Assembly: GCF_002943525.1 (NCBI RefSeq)
Contig: NZ_CP025394.1
Span: forward strand, 7,827,001 to 7,891,000
Direction: 5' to 3'
Length of the DNA: 64,000 nucleotides
Origin: Kitasatospora sp. MMS16-BH015
Lineage (GTDB): Bacteria; Actinomycetota; Actinomycetes; Streptomycetales; Streptomycetaceae
Part shown: positions 39,487 to 48,669 of the stretch, in pieces
How the letters are laid out: every line of letters begins with the position of its first letter
Numbering within the stretch: position 1 is the stretch's first letter
Made by a program: the position numbers and the translations under genes
Notes under the pieces: generated by a model
Databases searched by the model: none
Seen by the model: the letters and a program-made list of their open reading frames with translations, nothing else
Told to the model about the DNA's origin: nothing

Positions 39487-40677
39487 TCAGCGGGTGCCCA
39501 CCGCCGCGCGGACGGCGCGGCGGGCCAGGGCGGCGTCGTCGTAGAGGCGGCGGATCATGATGCGCTGCTCCTCGCCCGCGCCCGGCACGTCGTGCAGGCG
39601 TAGCTCGCGCATCAGCACCAGGACCAGGTTGACCAGGAAGGCGTCGCGGGCCACCGTGCCGCCTGACTGGGCCAGTTGGCTGATCTGGCGGCGGGCGGCG
39701 GTGTCGCCGGAGAGCACGCTCCAGAGCACCGCGAGGTCGTAGCCGGGCAGGTACCAGCCGGCCTCCTCCCAGTCGACCAGCACCGGGCCGGAGGGGGCGA
39801 GCAGCATGTTGCCGAGCAGTGCGTCGCCGTGGCAGAGCTGGAGCGGGGTGTGCGCCAGGCCGTGCAGCAGGGCGCGCAGGTCGGCCGCGTCCCGGTCGGT
39901 GAGCTGGCCGACCGAGTGGAAGCGGGCGATCTCCAGCTGGTAGTCGAGGGGCTTGCCGAACACGTCGGTCGGCGGGCGCCAGAGGTTGAGGGTGCGGACG
40001 GCGCCGAGCACGGCGCGCACCTCGCCCGGGGTCGGCGCGTTGACCGGGTGGCGCTCGCGGGAGGCCGGGCGGCCCGGCACGCGCTCCAGCACGAGCACGC
40101 ACCGGTCCGGGTCGGCCGCGACCAGGCGGGGCAGGCGGATCGGCGGGCGGTGCCGGACGAAGGCCCGGTAGACCGCCACCTCGTGGTGGAAGCGCTCGGC
40201 CAGCAGCGCGTGCTGCTCGGTGCGCAGGGCTTGCGGGGCCAGGCACTTGGCCACCACGGGGGCGCGGCCGATGGTGCCGGCGATCAGGATGTGGCGGCTG
40301 CCGTCGCGGAGCACCTGGCGCGGCAGGAAGGCGGGGCATATCCGCGAGATGTTGGCGAGCGCGGCCCGCACCCCGGGGGTCTGCAGGGTGGCGGGGTCGA
40401 TCCGGTCCGGGGTGGGCTCGGTGGCGGGGCGGGCGCGCAGCAGCCGGTCGGCGCCGGGGCGCAGGCCGTACGGCTCGGGGCCGCGGGGGACGGGGGTGTG
40501 CGCCGGGAGCGCGGTGCGGCCGGCCAGTGCGCGCTGGTCGCGCAGGGCCGTGGCGGGGGAGGCACCGGGACGCGGGCTCGGGGACGGCCCCTGCCCGGCC
40601 CGGCCGCCCACCGTGGTGGGGGGGCGCAGCGCGGCGCGGGGTTGGGTGGAGGTGCCGGTGGTCGCGGAGGAGTACAT
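39487..40677 (-). CDS. Aminoglycoside phosphotransferase-like kinase
   Basis: A 396-residue protein. After about 90 Pro/Ala/Arg-rich residues comes an APH-type kinase: VAKCLAPQALRTEQHALLAE (Lys for ATP), LQLCHGDALLGNMLLA (catalytic His283-Gly-Asp285 and Asn290) and VLVDWEEAGWYLPGYDLAV (Asp302, metal). It phosphorylates a small molecule in the cytoplasm; resistance function is not implied, as many such kinases are metabolic. The long N-terminal tail may mean the real start is internal. It converges with the flavoprotein gene (4-bp gap). Confidence 0.8.
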   Translation of the reverse strand: MYSSATTGTSTQPRAALRPPTTVGGRAGQGPSPSPRPGASPATALRDQRALAGRTALPAHTPVPRGPEPYGLRPGADRLLRARPATEPTPDRIDPATLQTPGVRAALANISRICPAFLPRQVLRDGSRHILIAGTIGRAPVVAKCLAPQALRTEQHALLAERFHHEVAVYRAFVRHRPPIRLPRLVAADPDRCVLVLERVPGRPASRERHPVNAPTPGEVRAVLGAVRTLNLWRPPTDVFGKPLDYQLEIARFHSVGQLTDRDAADLRALLHGLAHTPLQLCHGDALLGNMLLAPSGPVLVDWEEAGWYLPGYDLAVLWSVLSGDTAARRQISQLAQSGGTVARDAFLVNLVLVLMRELRLHDVPGAGEEQRIMIRRLYDDAALARRAVRAAVGTR

Positions 40678-41187
40678 GGGGTGGTGAGGATCCCTTCCTG
40701 GCCGACGGTGGCCTCAGCCTGTGAGAGCTGCCTGGGGTGGTCGCCCCGCCCGAGGGCGGCGGAGCCGGGGAGCGGCAGCTGACCCCTGCTCGCCGGACGG
40801 GGAGCAGGGCGGTGGCGGGTGGGGGACGGGGTGGAGCGCAGGCGCCGGGCGCGGAGCACGGCCGCCCGGCTGCCCGCGCCCTGGGGAGAGCGGGTGCCCG
40901 TGCCTGCCGTGGCCGTGCCCGGCGCCTCCGCGCCACCCGGCCGCGCCACCCCCTCGGATGAGGCCACGGAAGTGCCGTTGACCGACCGTCAGAACGTGGC
41001 GGTGCCAAGCCCTGACGGGGCTTCCGGCCCTCCCGAACCGAAGTTGGGGTGGCGCAGCTCTACATGACACCCGGAAGCCACTGGTACACCATGTGGCGGA
41101 CCCTGGCGAACCCTGGCGAATGGTTACGTGGCACATGCCGAGAGCACTAGGGTCGGTCGCAAGCCGAGATTTCCTGGGGGCTTACAC
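40678..41187. other. Intergenic region (510 bp) before the TPR regulator
   Basis: No supported gene; the open frames are Pro/Arg/Ala shadows. The right end holds the phased TGGCGRA repeats (41094-41120) and a -10 candidate TAGGGT at 41148-41153. Confidence 0.4.
41094..41120 (+). repeat. Three TGGCGRA repeats at 10-bp spacing
   Basis: TGGCGGA at 41094 and TGGCGAA at 41104 and 41114, separated by CCC, so the period is exactly one helical turn. They end about 28 bp before the -10 candidate TAGGGT (41148-41153), on the upstream side of the promoter of the TPR regulator: a likely activator or autoregulatory site. Confidence 0.6.
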
Positions 41188-42663
41188 GTGAGCAAGGGGC
41201 CGAACACCAGACTCGCGGACCTCTTCGCCCTGACCGGTTGGTCCAAGGGCGAGTTGGCCCGGCTGGTCAACCGGCGCGGTGCCGCGATGGGGCAGCAGCA
41301 GCTCTCCACCGACACCTCGCGGGTGCGGCGCTGGATCGAGCAGGGGGAGGTCCCCCGCGATCCGGTGCCGAGGGTGCTGGCCGCCGTGTTCACCGAGCGG
41401 CTCGGTCGTGTCGTCACCACTGAGGACCTCGGTCTGACACGACATCGGACTCCAGGAGCGGGCGGGGCATCCCCTGACGAGCCCGGTGGGCCCTGGGAGC
41501 CGGATCGGACGGCTGCGGTCCTCACCGAGTTCACGGGAATGGACCTCATGCTCAACCGACGCGGATTGGTCGGAGCCTCGGCCGCGCTCACGGCCGGGGC
41601 CGTCATCGCCGACAACCTCTACGACTGGCTCAGCGGGCACGACGTGGCGTACGCCGCCGGCCGCCCCGGCCCCCGGAAGGTCATCACGCAGGGCGGCGGA
41701 CGCCCGGCACTGGACGTGTACGAGCCCGGGCCGGTCGGCCCGGACGAAGTGGCGGCGCTGGAGAACGCGGTGGACATCTTCCGCGCCTGGGACGCCTCCC
41801 GGGGCGGCGGCCTCCAGCGCAAGGCCGTGGTCGGCCAGTTGAACGAGGTGGGCGGGCTGCTCACCCACGACCTGCACCCGGCGGTGCGCACCCGGCTCTG
41901 GACGGTGGCGGCCAACCTGGCGGTGCTGGCCGGCTGGATGTCGCACGACGTGGGCCTGGAGCCCACCGCCCAGCGGTACTTCGTGATCGCGGCCCAGGCC
42001 GCCAAGGAGGCGGGCGACCGCCCGCGGGCCGGGGAGGCGATCTCCCGGGCCGCCCGCCAGATGATCCACCTCGGCCGGGCCGACGACGCGCTGGAGCTCG
42101 TCCAGCTGGCCCAGGCCAGCGGCGGCGAGCAGGCGCTGCCCCGGACGCGGGCCATGCTGCACACCGTGGAGGCCTGGGCGCAGGCCGCGATGGGCCGCTC
42201 GGAGGCCGTCCGCCGGGTGCTCGGCGAGGCCGAGGAGCTGTTCGTCCGGGAGGCCGACGGGCCGGCCCCGAGCTGGATGCAGCTCTTCAACGAGGCCGAG
42301 CTGCACGGGATGGAGGCGCTGGTCTACCGCACCCTGGCCGAGCACGACCCCGGCGCCGCCCGGCTGGCCGAGCAGCACGCCCGGCTGGCCCTGGAGCTGC
42401 GCGAGCGCACGGGCATGGAGCGCTCCACGCTGTTCGACCGGATCACGCTGGCCTCGGTCTACTGGATCTCCGGCGAGCCGGACGAGGCCCAGGTGCAGGC
42501 CAAGCTCGCGCTGGCCCTGATCGGGCAGACCTCCTCCACCCGCACCTGGGACCGGCTCCGGGAGATGTACCGCCTCTCCGGGCGCTACCAGGGCGAGGCC
42601 GGGGTGGCGGAGCTGCGGGCGCAGATCGAGGGCGCGATGCCGAGGCGGCGCCGGCCGGTCTGA
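41188..42663 (+). CDS. NsdA-like regulator with an N-terminal HTH and TPR region
   Basis: A 491-residue protein. The N-terminal LADLFALTGWSKGELARLVN and QLSTDTSRVRRWIEQGEVPR are a DNA-binding-like domain shared with the NsdA group of streptomycete developmental regulators (NsdA, SCO5582, represses sporulation and antibiotic production). A hydrophobic stretch (LVGASAALTAGAVIA) follows, then helical TPR-like repeats to the end. The GTG at 41188 with GGGGG about 8 nt upstream starts the domain. Whether it shares NsdA's role cannot be read from sequence. Phased repeats upstream suggest specific control. Confidence 0.75.
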   Translation: MSKGPNTRLADLFALTGWSKGELARLVNRRGAAMGQQQLSTDTSRVRRWIEQGEVPRDPVPRVLAAVFTERLGRVVTTEDLGLTRHRTPGAGGASPDEPGGPWEPDRTAAVLTEFTGMDLMLNRRGLVGASAALTAGAVIADNLYDWLSGHDVAYAAGRPGPRKVITQGGGRPALDVYEPGPVGPDEVAALENAVDIFRAWDASRGGGLQRKAVVGQLNEVGGLLTHDLHPAVRTRLWTVAANLAVLAGWMSHDVGLEPTAQRYFVIAAQAAKEAGDRPRAGEAISRAARQMIHLGRADDALELVQLAQASGGEQALPRTRAMLHTVEAWAQAAMGRSEAVRRVLGEAEELFVREADGPAPSWMQLFNEAELHGMEALVYRTLAEHDPGAARLAEQHARLALELRERTGMERSTLFDRITLASVYWISGEPDEAQVQAKLALALIGQTSSTRTWDRLREMYRLSGRYQGEAGVAELRAQIEGAMPRRRRPV

Positions 42664-42713
42664 GGCCGGTGGGTGAGCGCGGTACTGCCCCGGATTGCTC
42701 CGGGCACGAAGAA

Positions 42714-42742
42714 GGCCGAGGCGACAGGGGTGCGCCTCGGCC
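42714..42742 (+). terminator. Perfect 10-bp hairpin behind the TPR regulator
   Basis: GGCCGAGGCG (42714-42723) and CGCCTCGGCC (42733-42742) pair perfectly around a 9-nt loop, 50 bp after the stop. The following TGTTC is mildly T-rich. The rest of 42664-42940 shows no gene. Confidence 0.7.
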
Positions 42743-42940
42743 TGTTCACGACTCTCCCACATCCCGGGCCGGCCGGCGGGCCGTTCCGACAAATTCGCTT
42801 GATACGTCCCAGGGGCATATGCATTTCGGCAGGTTGTCGGCCTTGTGTGCGTATAAGGCCCTCAGGCGGTAACCTTCGGTGATTCCGGCGCCCGGGCGCC
42901 CACCGCAGGACCCACCAGACCCCCGGCGACGGAAATCCCG

Positions 42941-42969
42941 TTGCCACTACGATCGCCGCAACGGATGCT
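42941..42969 (+). promoter_or_regulatory. Leaderless promoter of the HEAT-repeat gene
   Basis: TTGCCA (42941-42946), a 17-bp spacer and GATGCT (42964-42969), with the ATG 6 nt downstream. Confidence 0.5.
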
Positions 42970-42975
42970 GACCTC

Positions 42976-44415
42976 ATGTTCGAGCCAGTGATAGCACCCA
43001 GTGCCAGCCTCCTCGGCCTCCTCCAGCGAGGCCGGGGTGACGGTCAGTTGCATGCGCTGGCCGCCGACCGCACCGAGGCGATCGCCGCGCTGGAGCACTG
43101 CGTCACGAGCGACCCCAGGGCCGACTGGCAGCTGGAGAACAGGTCGCTCTACTACGCACGCCTCTACATGGAGCTGGAGGCACCGCTCAGCGGTCTGGAG
43201 CTGCACCTGCACGCCCCCGAGGACGCGCTGGACGACAGCGAGAGCCGCACCGGCCTCACCCTCGCCGTGCTCGGCCACCTGGCCGGCTACGGGCGGCGCG
43301 ACGCGCTCGACCTGCTGCGCGGCTACGTGCTGAGCGGCAGCAACTGGGCCTGGGCCCTGGACGAGCTGGCGCTGCGCGACGACGACCAGGCGCTGCTCTC
43401 GCTCGCCCCCGCCGTGCTGGCCCGCTTCCCAGCCGACGAGGAGGGCGAGGCCGAGCTGCGCGCCGCCGTCCGCGCCGCCTACGAGCCGCGCCCCTGGCAC
43501 CTCTGGGCCGCCCACCACCCGCGGGTGGCCGCCGCCACCGAGCAGTCGCCCTTCGACCTGTGGCAGCGCCAGCTCAACCGGGCCGGTGTCACCCCCGGCT
43601 GGAGCACGGTGGACGTGCTCGCCTGGGCCGACACCCCCGCGCACCAACCCGGCGACACCCGGGGCGTGGCGCGCCGCGGGGCCGCCGCGGCCCGCTGCCT
43701 GGCCGCCGTGGTCCGCCCCGAGGACCGCCCGATCGTGCTCGACGCCGCCCGGGCCGGCGCGCCCGGCGGCAGAGTCGCCGCCCTGCGGTACCTGCTGGAC
43801 CAGCAGGACGAGGAGACGGCCGGCCTGATCGAGCTCGCCGCCGCCGACGTGGACCACCGCATCGTGGCCGCCGCCCTCGACCTGGTCGGCCGGATGCGCG
43901 GCCCCGCCGCCCTGGCCCACGCCCGCCGCTGGGCCGACCCGGCCACCGGCGGCGCCGACAGCGCCCTCGGCGAGGCCGCCGTCCTGCTGCTCGCCGACGC
44001 CGGCGAGCCCGGCGACGGCCCTCGGGTGGTCGCGGCGCTGCGCCGCTGGATCTCCGTCCACGGCGTCACCGGCGCCGGCCTCGGCACCCTGGTCGACGGC
44101 GTCGGCCGGCTGGCCGCCGCCGGAGCCGTCTCGGCCCTGCGCCACGTCTACGGCGAGGCCGCCTCCTCCGAGCTGCGCGGCCGGGCCGCCCAGGCCCTGG
44201 CCCGGGTCGACGGCTACTTCGCCCGCGGCATAGCCGTCGAGTGCCTCTGGGACTGCGAGGAGACCACCCGCGAGCTCGCCGCGCGCCACGTCGCCACCAC
44301 CGGCGACGTCCGCGTCCTCGAGCGGCTCCGCCGCCTCGCGGCCGATCCGGCCGAGGAGGCCGAGGTGCACGCCGCCGTCCGGGGGCGGCTGACCGCGCGG
44401 GACAAGGCGGCCTGA
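42976..44415 (+). CDS. HEAT-repeat-like protein of unknown function
   Basis: A 479-residue all-helical protein. Segments such as RVAALRYLLDQQDEETAGLI, HRIVAAALDLVGRMRGPAAL and LRGRAAQALARVDGYFARGI have the two-helix HEAT pattern repeated through the C-terminal two thirds. No catalytic motif, signal peptide or membrane helix. HEAT proteins act as protein-binding scaffolds; the partner is unknown. Start supported by the leaderless promoter. Confidence 0.7.
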   Translation: MFEPVIAPSASLLGLLQRGRGDGQLHALAADRTEAIAALEHCVTSDPRADWQLENRSLYYARLYMELEAPLSGLELHLHAPEDALDDSESRTGLTLAVLGHLAGYGRRDALDLLRGYVLSGSNWAWALDELALRDDDQALLSLAPAVLARFPADEEGEAELRAAVRAAYEPRPWHLWAAHHPRVAAATEQSPFDLWQRQLNRAGVTPGWSTVDVLAWADTPAHQPGDTRGVARRGAAAARCLAAVVRPEDRPIVLDAARAGAPGGRVAALRYLLDQQDEETAGLIELAAADVDHRIVAAALDLVGRMRGPAALAHARRWADPATGGADSALGEAAVLLLADAGEPGDGPRVVAALRRWISVHGVTGAGLGTLVDGVGRLAAAGAVSALRHVYGEAASSELRGRAAQALARVDGYFARGIAVECLWDCEETTRELAARHVATTGDVRVLERLRRLAADPAEEAEVHAAVRGRLTARDKAA

Positions 44416-44588
44416 GCGGCGCAGCGGCGCACGGCGCTTCGCGGGTGGGGTGCCGGGCTTCGGTTCCGGGGCGTTAGGCGTCCCACCTGACATTGGGTGG
44501 CCGTCGGCGATGCGTGATCGTCGACCCGCTGGGGCATGATGGGCCGGACGCCGTCCGCCGCCTCTTCGAACCCGGAGTGCCCGCCCGC

Positions 44589-45290
44589 ATGAACCGCTCC
44601 CGCACCCTCGCCCGCCTCGCCGTCCCGGCCGCCGCCCTGCTCGGCGCCCTCGCGCCGGCCGGCCCGGCCCTCGCCCACGTCGAGGTGGAGCCCGCGACGG
44701 CGCAGGCCTTGGCCGTCGGCGCGGTGGTCGGCTTCAACGCTGAGGGCGAATCGGACACCGCCGGCATCACCAAGCTCCAGGTCGTCCTCCCCACCGGCCT
44801 CGCCCCGGCAGACATCACCCTCGCCGAGGGCCCCCAGGGCTGGCAGCTCACCCCCGGCCCCGACGGCTACACCCTCACCGGCACCGCCCTCGCCCCGGGC
44901 AAGGCCGCCGACTACAAGATCAAGGTCCGCCAGCTCCCCGACGCCAAGGAGCTGGTCTTCAAGACCCTGGTCACCTACTCCGACGGCCACATCGACCGCT
45001 GGATCGACCTCCCCACCGGCGGAGCCGAACCCCAGCACCCGGCCCCCATCCTGAAGCTCACCCCCGCCGCCGCAGGAGCCACCCCCCTCCCGGTCGCTTC
45101 CGCCTCCGCCACGGCCACCCCGTCCTCCGCCGCCCCGTCGGCGCCTGCCACTCCGGCGCCGGCCACGACGGCCTCGGACAGCAAGTCCTCCTCCTCGAAC
45201 TCGGGCACCGTGGTAGGCGTAGTGATCGCCATCGTGGTGGTCGCGGTCGGCGGCATCTTCTGGTGGCGCCGCCGCTCCTCCGGCAACTGA
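44589..45290 (+). CDS. YcnI-like (DUF1775) copper-binding membrane protein
   Basis: A 233-residue protein: signal peptide to Ala29, so mature protein starts His30 in HVEVEP, the N-terminal His that binds Cu(II) in YcnI. The domain continues with LQVVLPTGLAPADITL and VTYSDGHIDRWIDLPTGG. A Ser/Ala/Thr/Pro-rich linker leads to a C-terminal membrane helix (TVVGVVIAIVVVAVGGIFWW) and a basic end. It probably handles copper at the outer face of the membrane. The frame is open to 44493; the ATG at 44589 begins a proper signal peptide. No copC/copD genes are adjacent. Confidence 0.85.
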   Translation: MNRSRTLARLAVPAAALLGALAPAGPALAHVEVEPATAQALAVGAVVGFNAEGESDTAGITKLQVVLPTGLAPADITLAEGPQGWQLTPGPDGYTLTGTALAPGKAADYKIKVRQLPDAKELVFKTLVTYSDGHIDRWIDLPTGGAEPQHPAPILKLTPAAAGATPLPVASASATATPSSAAPSAPATPAPATTASDSKSSSSNSGTVVGVVIAIVVVAVGGIFWWRRRSSGN

Positions 45291-45317
45291 TCGAGTCCCG
45301 CAGCAGCGAGTTGCGGG

Positions 45318-45845
45318 TCACCGCTCGACAGGTGCGTGGGCCTGGCGGTACCAGCGGTGGTGGACGATCGGCTCGACGGACAGCATCGCCGCGCCCGCCA
45401 CTGCGCCGATCAGCAGGGAGGCCCACCCGCCGTGGTGGAGGAGTGCGGCGAGGCAGGCGGCGGCGATGGCCAGGGGGCGCAGGAGGGTGAGCGGGCCGAG
45501 GCCGATGACCGTGGCCAGGGTGCCGGCGCGGAACGGCAGCACGAAGTAGGCGGTCAGCGAGAGCAGGACGGCGGCGGCGTAGGCGGTGAGCGGGAGCAGG
45601 TAGCCGAGTCCGCCGGCGGTCAGTGCGGCGTAGGCGTGGTCCGGGGCGGCGGCGGTGAGCAGGTGGAGGGCGGCGGTCAGTGCCGGGGCGAGCAGCAGGA
45701 CGGCTCCGACGGCCAGCCCGCGTAGGGCGGCGCGCGTGTTGGCGCGGTGTTTGCGGATGCGGGCGTCGCGGCCGGCGTAGGCGCGGAAGCCGCTGAAGGC
45801 CGCGTCGACCAGGCCGAGCGCGGCCAGGGGGAGAGCGGGCGTCAT
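45318..45845 (-). CDS. Multi-helix membrane protein of unknown function
   Basis: A 175-residue protein with four or so hydrophobic segments (for example GLAVGAVLLLAPALTAALHL, AAVLLSLTAYFVLPF and LIGAVAGAAMLSV). Its ATG overlaps the stop of the methyltransferase gene (ATGA), so the two are translationally coupled. I recognise no family; with the methyltransferase it may modify a lipid or isoprenoid compound, which is inference from the coupling only. Confidence 0.7.
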   Translation of the reverse strand: MTPALPLAALGLVDAAFSGFRAYAGRDARIRKHRANTRAALRGLAVGAVLLLAPALTAALHLLTAAAPDHAYAALTAGGLGYLLPLTAYAAAVLLSLTAYFVLPFRAGTLATVIGLGPLTLLRPLAIAAACLAALLHHGGWASLLIGAVAGAAMLSVEPIVHHRWYRQAHAPVER

Positions 45846-46774
45846 CGGGTGGCCCGGGTGAAGTGTTCGGGGCCGAGGAGTCGGCGGGAGGCGCGGCCGA
45901 GGGCCTGGCGCAGGGGGGCTTCCAGCTCCGGGCGTAGGCCGAGGACCGGGCGCAGGGTGGTGCAGAAGGGGTTGGCGGCGCGGCGGGGCTCGTAGAGCAG
46001 GGGCCGCAGGCCCGAGGCGGTGGCGGCTCGTAGCAGGGACTCGTCGCTGTGGGCCCGTCGGGCGGAGGCCACGCCGTCGTGGCGGCCCAGGGGGTGGCGC
46101 ATCCGGGCGCGGTGGAACATCCATGCGCCGATGGGGGCGAGGCCGGTCGCGGCGATGTCGTAGTGGCAGAACGCCAGGGCGGGGGAGGCGCCTTGGGCCC
46201 GGAAGAAGTCGGTCAGCGCGGGCTCGGGGAAGTGGTGCAGGACCCCGGTGGAGATGTACACGGTGGCGGGCTCGGGCAGGGCGAAGGCGTTGCCATGGAC
46301 GAAGCGGCAGTCGAGCCCCTCCTCGCGGGCCAGGCGGGCCGCCTCGCCGACCAACGCGGCGTCGAGGTCGACGCCGACCAGTTCGACGTCGGGGGCGAGT
46401 GCGTCGGTGGCGGCCAGCCAGCGGACCAGGTAGCCGAGCCCGCAGCCGATGTCGACCAGGCGGTACGGCCCGGGCCGGCCGGTGGCCCGGATCGCGGTGA
46501 AGAGCGGGTCGAGCAGGTGGACGAGGCGTTCGCCGATGCGGAGTTCCTCGCTCAGGCGCTGGAGCTCGGTGTGCACGCTGATCAGCAGGCGGTCGACGGC
46601 GTCCGCGTCCAGGATGCCGTCCCGGTCGGCCGGCAGGCCCGCCACGATCCGCGCGGCCCGGTGGTCACCGTTCGCGCGAAGCCGCTCGACCACCTCGGAA
46701 CGCCGCACCGGCAGCCGCCGGCCGTTGTCCGGGTCGACCGCGGTGATCAGGTCGGAGATCTCCAGCTGGGGCAC
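45842..46774 (-). CDS. Class I SAM-dependent methyltransferase
   Basis: A 310-residue protein. An N-terminal helical part (LITAVDPDNGRRLPVRRSEV) is followed by the Rossmann methyltransferase core: LVDIGCGLGYLVRWLAA (motif I), VELVGVDLDAALVGEAARLA (motif II acidic residue) and TVYISTGVLHHFPEPAL. The GTG at 46774 is chosen because TAGAGT (46787-46782) lies 7 nt upstream. The substrate is unknown. It is coupled to the membrane protein behind it. Confidence 0.82.
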   Translation of the reverse strand: MPQLEISDLITAVDPDNGRRLPVRRSEVVERLRANGDHRAARIVAGLPADRDGILDADAVDRLLISVHTELQRLSEELRIGERLVHLLDPLFTAIRATGRPGPYRLVDIGCGLGYLVRWLAATDALAPDVELVGVDLDAALVGEAARLAREEGLDCRFVHGNAFALPEPATVYISTGVLHHFPEPALTDFFRAQGASPALAFCHYDIAATGLAPIGAWMFHRARMRHPLGRHDGVASARRAHSDESLLRAATASGLRPLLYEPRRAANPFCTTLRPVLGLRPELEAPLRQALGRASRRLLGPEHFTRATR

Positions 46775-46827
46775 ACGCAGCACTCTACGACGGCAGGGTG
46801 GGGATCCGTTCCGTCCGGGGCGGCCGG

Positions 46828-47196
46828 TCAGTGGGTGGTGAGGCGGGTGTGGAGGGCCTCGGCGTCCGGGAGGAACCAGAGCTGGCGGCCCCGGTTGCTC
46901 TCGAAGACGAAATCGCGCAGCGCCGTGCTGGTGTCCAGGTAGGACTGGATCTCGCCGAGGACGGCGAGGCCCAGGCGGTAGGTGGCGAACTTCTGGACGA
47001 CGGTGCCCGCGAGGCCGGTCCGCAGCTGGAAGAACTCGGGTGGCAGGCGTTCGACCGGGAGGGCGACCCACTCGGCGCCGAGGCCCATGGCGTCGCCGAG
47101 GAGGTCGGTGGCCGCGCGTTCGTCGGCGATCGGCGGGCCGTCCGGGGCGCAGGCGAGGACGGGGGTGTCGGCCAGGTGCCGGAGGTGGTCGGGCAT
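46828..47196 (-). CDS. DUF4180 domain protein
   Basis: A 122-residue protein matching DUF4180 in GAEWVALPVERLPPEFFQLR, TGLAGTVVQKFATYRLGLAV, LRDFVFESNRGRQLWFL. The function is unknown. It follows the HTH gene by 23 bp on the same strand; the pair recurs in streptomycetes as I recall, and the HTH protein may control it. Confidence 0.82.
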   Translation of the reverse strand: MPDHLRHLADTPVLACAPDGPPIADERAATDLLGDAMGLGAEWVALPVERLPPEFFQLRTGLAGTVVQKFATYRLGLAVLGEIQSYLDTSTALRDFVFESNRGRQLWFLPDAEALHTRLTTH

Positions 47197-47219
47197 GGCG
47201 GGGCTGCCTTCCGGAGGGG

Positions 47220-47651
47220 TCAGGTGGGGCGGTCGACCAGGGAGTGGATGATGTGCAGCAGGTCGGCGGTGCTCTCCAGATCGCCCAGGACGATGAGCTT
47301 GAGCGTGGCCCGCTCCTCGTCGTGGACGGCCTCCACCCGTAGGCGGCGGCCGCCCTCGCCGGTGCTCGCGCTGAGGGCGGCGGCCGCGACGGTGTTGGTC
47401 AGGCGGGCCGCCGCCGGGGTGTCGACGCCGTCGATCTGGACGATGCTCGACACCTCGGCGTGGTGCCCGGCTTGGGCCGGGGGAGCGGGGGTGCCGGTGA
47501 AGGCGGCCAGGTCGGCCCGGCTGATCCGGTACTGGCGGCCGACCTGGCTGGCGCCGAGCCTGCCGTCGCGGACGTACCCCCGGACGGTCTTCACGTGCAG
47601 GCCGAGGAGCTCCGCCACCTGCTCGACGGAGTAGTACTGCTGCTCGGGCAT
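47220..47651 (-). CDS. Excisionase/MerR-like helix-turn-helix regulator paired with DUF4180
   Basis: A 143-residue protein: MPEQQYYSVEQVAELLGLHV and KTVRGYVRDGRLGASQVGRQ with YRISRADLAAF form an excisionase-type winged HTH, followed by a C-terminal domain (EVSSIVQIDGVDTPAAARLT, VEAVHDEERATLKLIVLG). The ATG at 47651 gives the conserved start; an upstream in-frame ATG at 47675 is possible. No integrase or att site is near, so this is a regulator of the DUF4180 gene rather than a phage excisionase. Confidence 0.78.
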   Translation of the reverse strand: MPEQQYYSVEQVAELLGLHVKTVRGYVRDGRLGASQVGRQYRISRADLAAFTGTPAPPAQAGHHAEVSSIVQIDGVDTPAAARLTNTVAAAALSASTGEGGRRLRVEAVHDEERATLKLIVLGDLESTADLLHIIHSLVDRPT

Positions 47652-47733
47652 GACGGACCCACCACTCCTGCTCATGTTCGCTGTTCTTCCCTCACGTTAC
47701 CTCAACGTGGCGGATCGAGGGAAGGTGAGGGAG

Positions 47734-48669
47734 TCAGAGGGAGGGGAGGAGGGAGAAGCGCAGCGGGGTGCCGGGGCGGACCTGCGCCGCTGCCGCGAGG
47801 TCGGCGGCGGGCACCACGCCGATCACGGGGTAGCCGCCGGTGGTGGGGTGGTCGGCGAGGAAGACCACCGGGCGGCCGTCGGCCGGCACCTGGACGGCGC
47901 CCAGCACCATGCCCTCGCTCTCCAGCTCCGCGGTCCGGGCGCGGGCCAGGGCCGGGCCCTCGGTGCGGAGCGCGATCCGGTTGCTCGCGGCGGCGACGCG
48001 GTAGCGCCCGCGCTGGAGAACGGCCAGCGCGTCCGGCGCGAACCAGTCCGCGCGGGGCCCGGGCCGCAGTCGCAGGAGGAGTTCTTCGGGCGGTCGTGCG
48101 GACGGGGTGAGCCCGTCTGCCGCGCGCCCGAACTCGCCCCAGGTGGAGGCTTCTTGGGCTTCTTGGGCGAGCCAGGCGGCGCCCTTCGCCGGGGTGGGCG
48201 CCGCCGGGGCGAGTGGGGTGCCCACTGGCAGCTGGTCGTCGACTCGGAGCGGCGCGGGGCCGAGGCCCGAGAGGAGGTCGGCCGAGCGGCTGCCGAACGC
48301 GGGAGGGACGGCGATGCCGCCCGCCACCGCCAGGTAGCTCCGGACGCCATGGGTGGCGGCGCCGATCTCGATCACCGAACCCGCCCCGACGGCGATCGCC
48401 GCGCCCCAGGCAGCCGGCCGACCCGCGACCCGGACCGGCGCCGGGGCGCCCGTGACGGCCACCAGCACCGGTGCCAGCGCCCGCAGGGCCACCCCGCCCA
48501 GCGTGGTCTCCAGGCCGGCCGCCCCGGCGGGATTGCCCACCAGACGGTTGGCCGCCATCAGGGCGGGGGCGTCGAGCGCGCCGCCGCGCGGCACCCCGAG
48601 ATGGGCCACCCCACGGCGTCCGAGATCCTGAACCGTCGTCAGCGGCCCCGGCCGCAGCACCACCAGCAC
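47734..48669 (-). CDS. pxpC: 5-oxoprolinase subunit C (KipA/PxpC, biotin-dependent carboxyltransferase fold)
   Basis: A 311-residue protein with GPLTTVQDLGRRGVAHLGVP, GGALDAPALMAANRLVGNPA, ADWFAPDALAVLQRGRYRVA and GYPVIGVVPAADLAA, all typical of PxpC/KipA. With PxpA and PxpB it makes ATP-dependent 5-oxoprolinase, which recycles the pyroglutamate formed spontaneously from glutamine and glutamate. I chose the GTG at 48669 (GGAGAGGGG about 9 nt upstream); the frame is open to 48705. It is separated from pxpBA by a methyltransferase and an alpha-galactosidase gene on the other strand, which is unusual. Confidence 0.85.
   Translation of the reverse strand: MLVVLRPGPLTTVQDLGRRGVAHLGVPRGGALDAPALMAANRLVGNPAGAAGLETTLGGVALRALAPVLVAVTGAPAPVRVAGRPAAWGAAIAVGAGSVIEIGAATHGVRSYLAVAGGIAVPPAFGSRSADLLSGLGPAPLRVDDQLPVGTPLAPAAPTPAKGAAWLAQEAQEASTWGEFGRAADGLTPSARPPEELLLRLRPGPRADWFAPDALAVLQRGRYRVAAASNRIALRTEGPALARARTAELESEGMVLGAVQVPADGRPVVFLADHPTTGGYPVIGVVPAADLAAAAQVRPGTPLRFSLLPSL

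Noticed and set aside
44478..44497. Imperfect inverted repeat CCACC-TGACATT-GGGTGG upstream of the YcnI-like gene as a copper operator
   Set aside because: Arms are short and imperfect, no copper regulator gene is adjacent and the known CsoR-type site does not match well.
47220..47651. Phage or integrative-element excisionase
   Set aside because: No integrase, att-like repeats or phage genes nearby; the C-terminal domain and DUF4180 partner point to a chromosomal regulator.
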